From the NCBI GenBank assembly GCA_938002705.1, contig CALLAG010000331.1, positions 1 through 5,000 of the forward strand: a stretch of 5,000 nucleotides of DNA, written 5' to 3'. This stretch comes from an uncultured Saprospiraceae bacterium. Lineage in GTDB: Bacteria > Bacteroidota > Bacteroidia > Chitinophagales > Saprospiraceae. Both the position numbers and the translations under genes were made by a program. Shown piece after piece: positions 4,824 to 5,000 of the stretch. A model generated the notes under the pieces. That model ran no database searches. It saw nothing but the letters and a program-made list of their open reading frames with translations, and was not told where the DNA came from. Numbering within the stretch: position 1 is the stretch's first letter; each line of letters starts with the position of its first letter.

Positions 4824-5000
4824 CTAAGTTATATCAAATACTTCTCGCAGATCTATCTCTAATTCAGGAAATAAAATGGGCTTAATTATCTCATCAGAGG
4901 TATAGGCCTTTACACGACTATACTTACCATCCTCTAAGTAAAATACTTCTACTAATTTCTCATTAGGCATCACTATCCAATATTCTGTCACGCCAGATTC
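4824..5000 (-). CDS. Uma2 family (DUF820) protein, C-terminal part
   Basis: Reading leftward from the window edge, an open frame of 58 codons ends at a TAG stop (4824-4826). It reads ESGVTEYWIVMPNEK, then LVEVFYLEDGKYSRVKAY, then FPELEIDLREVF. This is the C-terminal signature of the Uma2 family (GV-EYWIVDP, VEVY-L-DGKY, LFP-L-I-L-E-F), which has a PD-(D/E)XK nuclease-like fold. The gene starts beyond position 5000 and its catalytic region is outside the window. The family's usual Asp after EYWIV is Met here. Cellular roles of Uma2 proteins are poorly known, although they are often multi-copy in bacterial genomes. The gene is convergent with the Nramp gene across 159 bp that hold the shared hairpin and nothing else I can support. 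Confidence 0.85.
   Translation of the reverse strand, partial: ESGVTEYWIVMPNEKLVEVFYLEDGKYSRVKAYTSDEIIKPILFPELEIDLREVFDIT

Overview
The window looks like chromosomal DNA from a member of the Bacteroidetes. This rests on four things: AT-rich sequence, start codons without Shine-Dalgarno sites but with A-rich leaders, a DM13/Ig-like lipoprotein followed by an outer-membrane beta-barrel, and a divergent Nramp-type transporter. No taxonomic marker gene is present, so the assignment is inference.

Layout from left to right. Positions 1-689 carry no gene. Most of this stretch (about 75-558, possibly from 1) is a mosaic non-coding repeat full of short perfect hairpins. A CxxC alkylhydroperoxidase (AhpD/CMD family) follows at 690-1238 and ends at a strong 13-bp hairpin. 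Next comes a probable two-gene operon: a lipoprotein with a Big_2-like domain and a DM13 domain (1346-2023), then a 289-residue outer-membrane beta-barrel protein (2080-2949). Positions 2950-3389 are gene-free and hold a second, shorter copy of the repeat, bracketed by a perfect 23-bp direct repeat. The second 23-bp copy forms one arm of a hairpin immediately upstream of an 11-helix Nramp-family transporter (3390-4664) that lacks the canonical metal-binding motif. A convergent gene enters from the right edge: the C-terminal end of a Uma2-family (DUF820) protein on the minus strand (4824 to beyond 5000). Between the two convergent genes lies a terminator-like hairpin.

Functionally, the protein genes suggest an envelope, redox and metal theme: a peroxidase, a surface protein with a possibly redox-active cysteine, an outer-membrane channel-like barrel and a metal-type transporter. 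Only the lipoprotein-barrel pair has close spacing that supports co-transcription; links to the other genes are speculative.

The most unusual content is non-coding. The two repeat copies share ordered conserved blocks but differ in the hairpin modules between them. Both can fold into a long imperfect stem around a variable apex. Two hairpins in the first copy have the same 26-nt frame and the same TGAT loop, yet differ at four of five inner stem pairs with complementarity kept, which is direct evidence that the structure itself is maintained.
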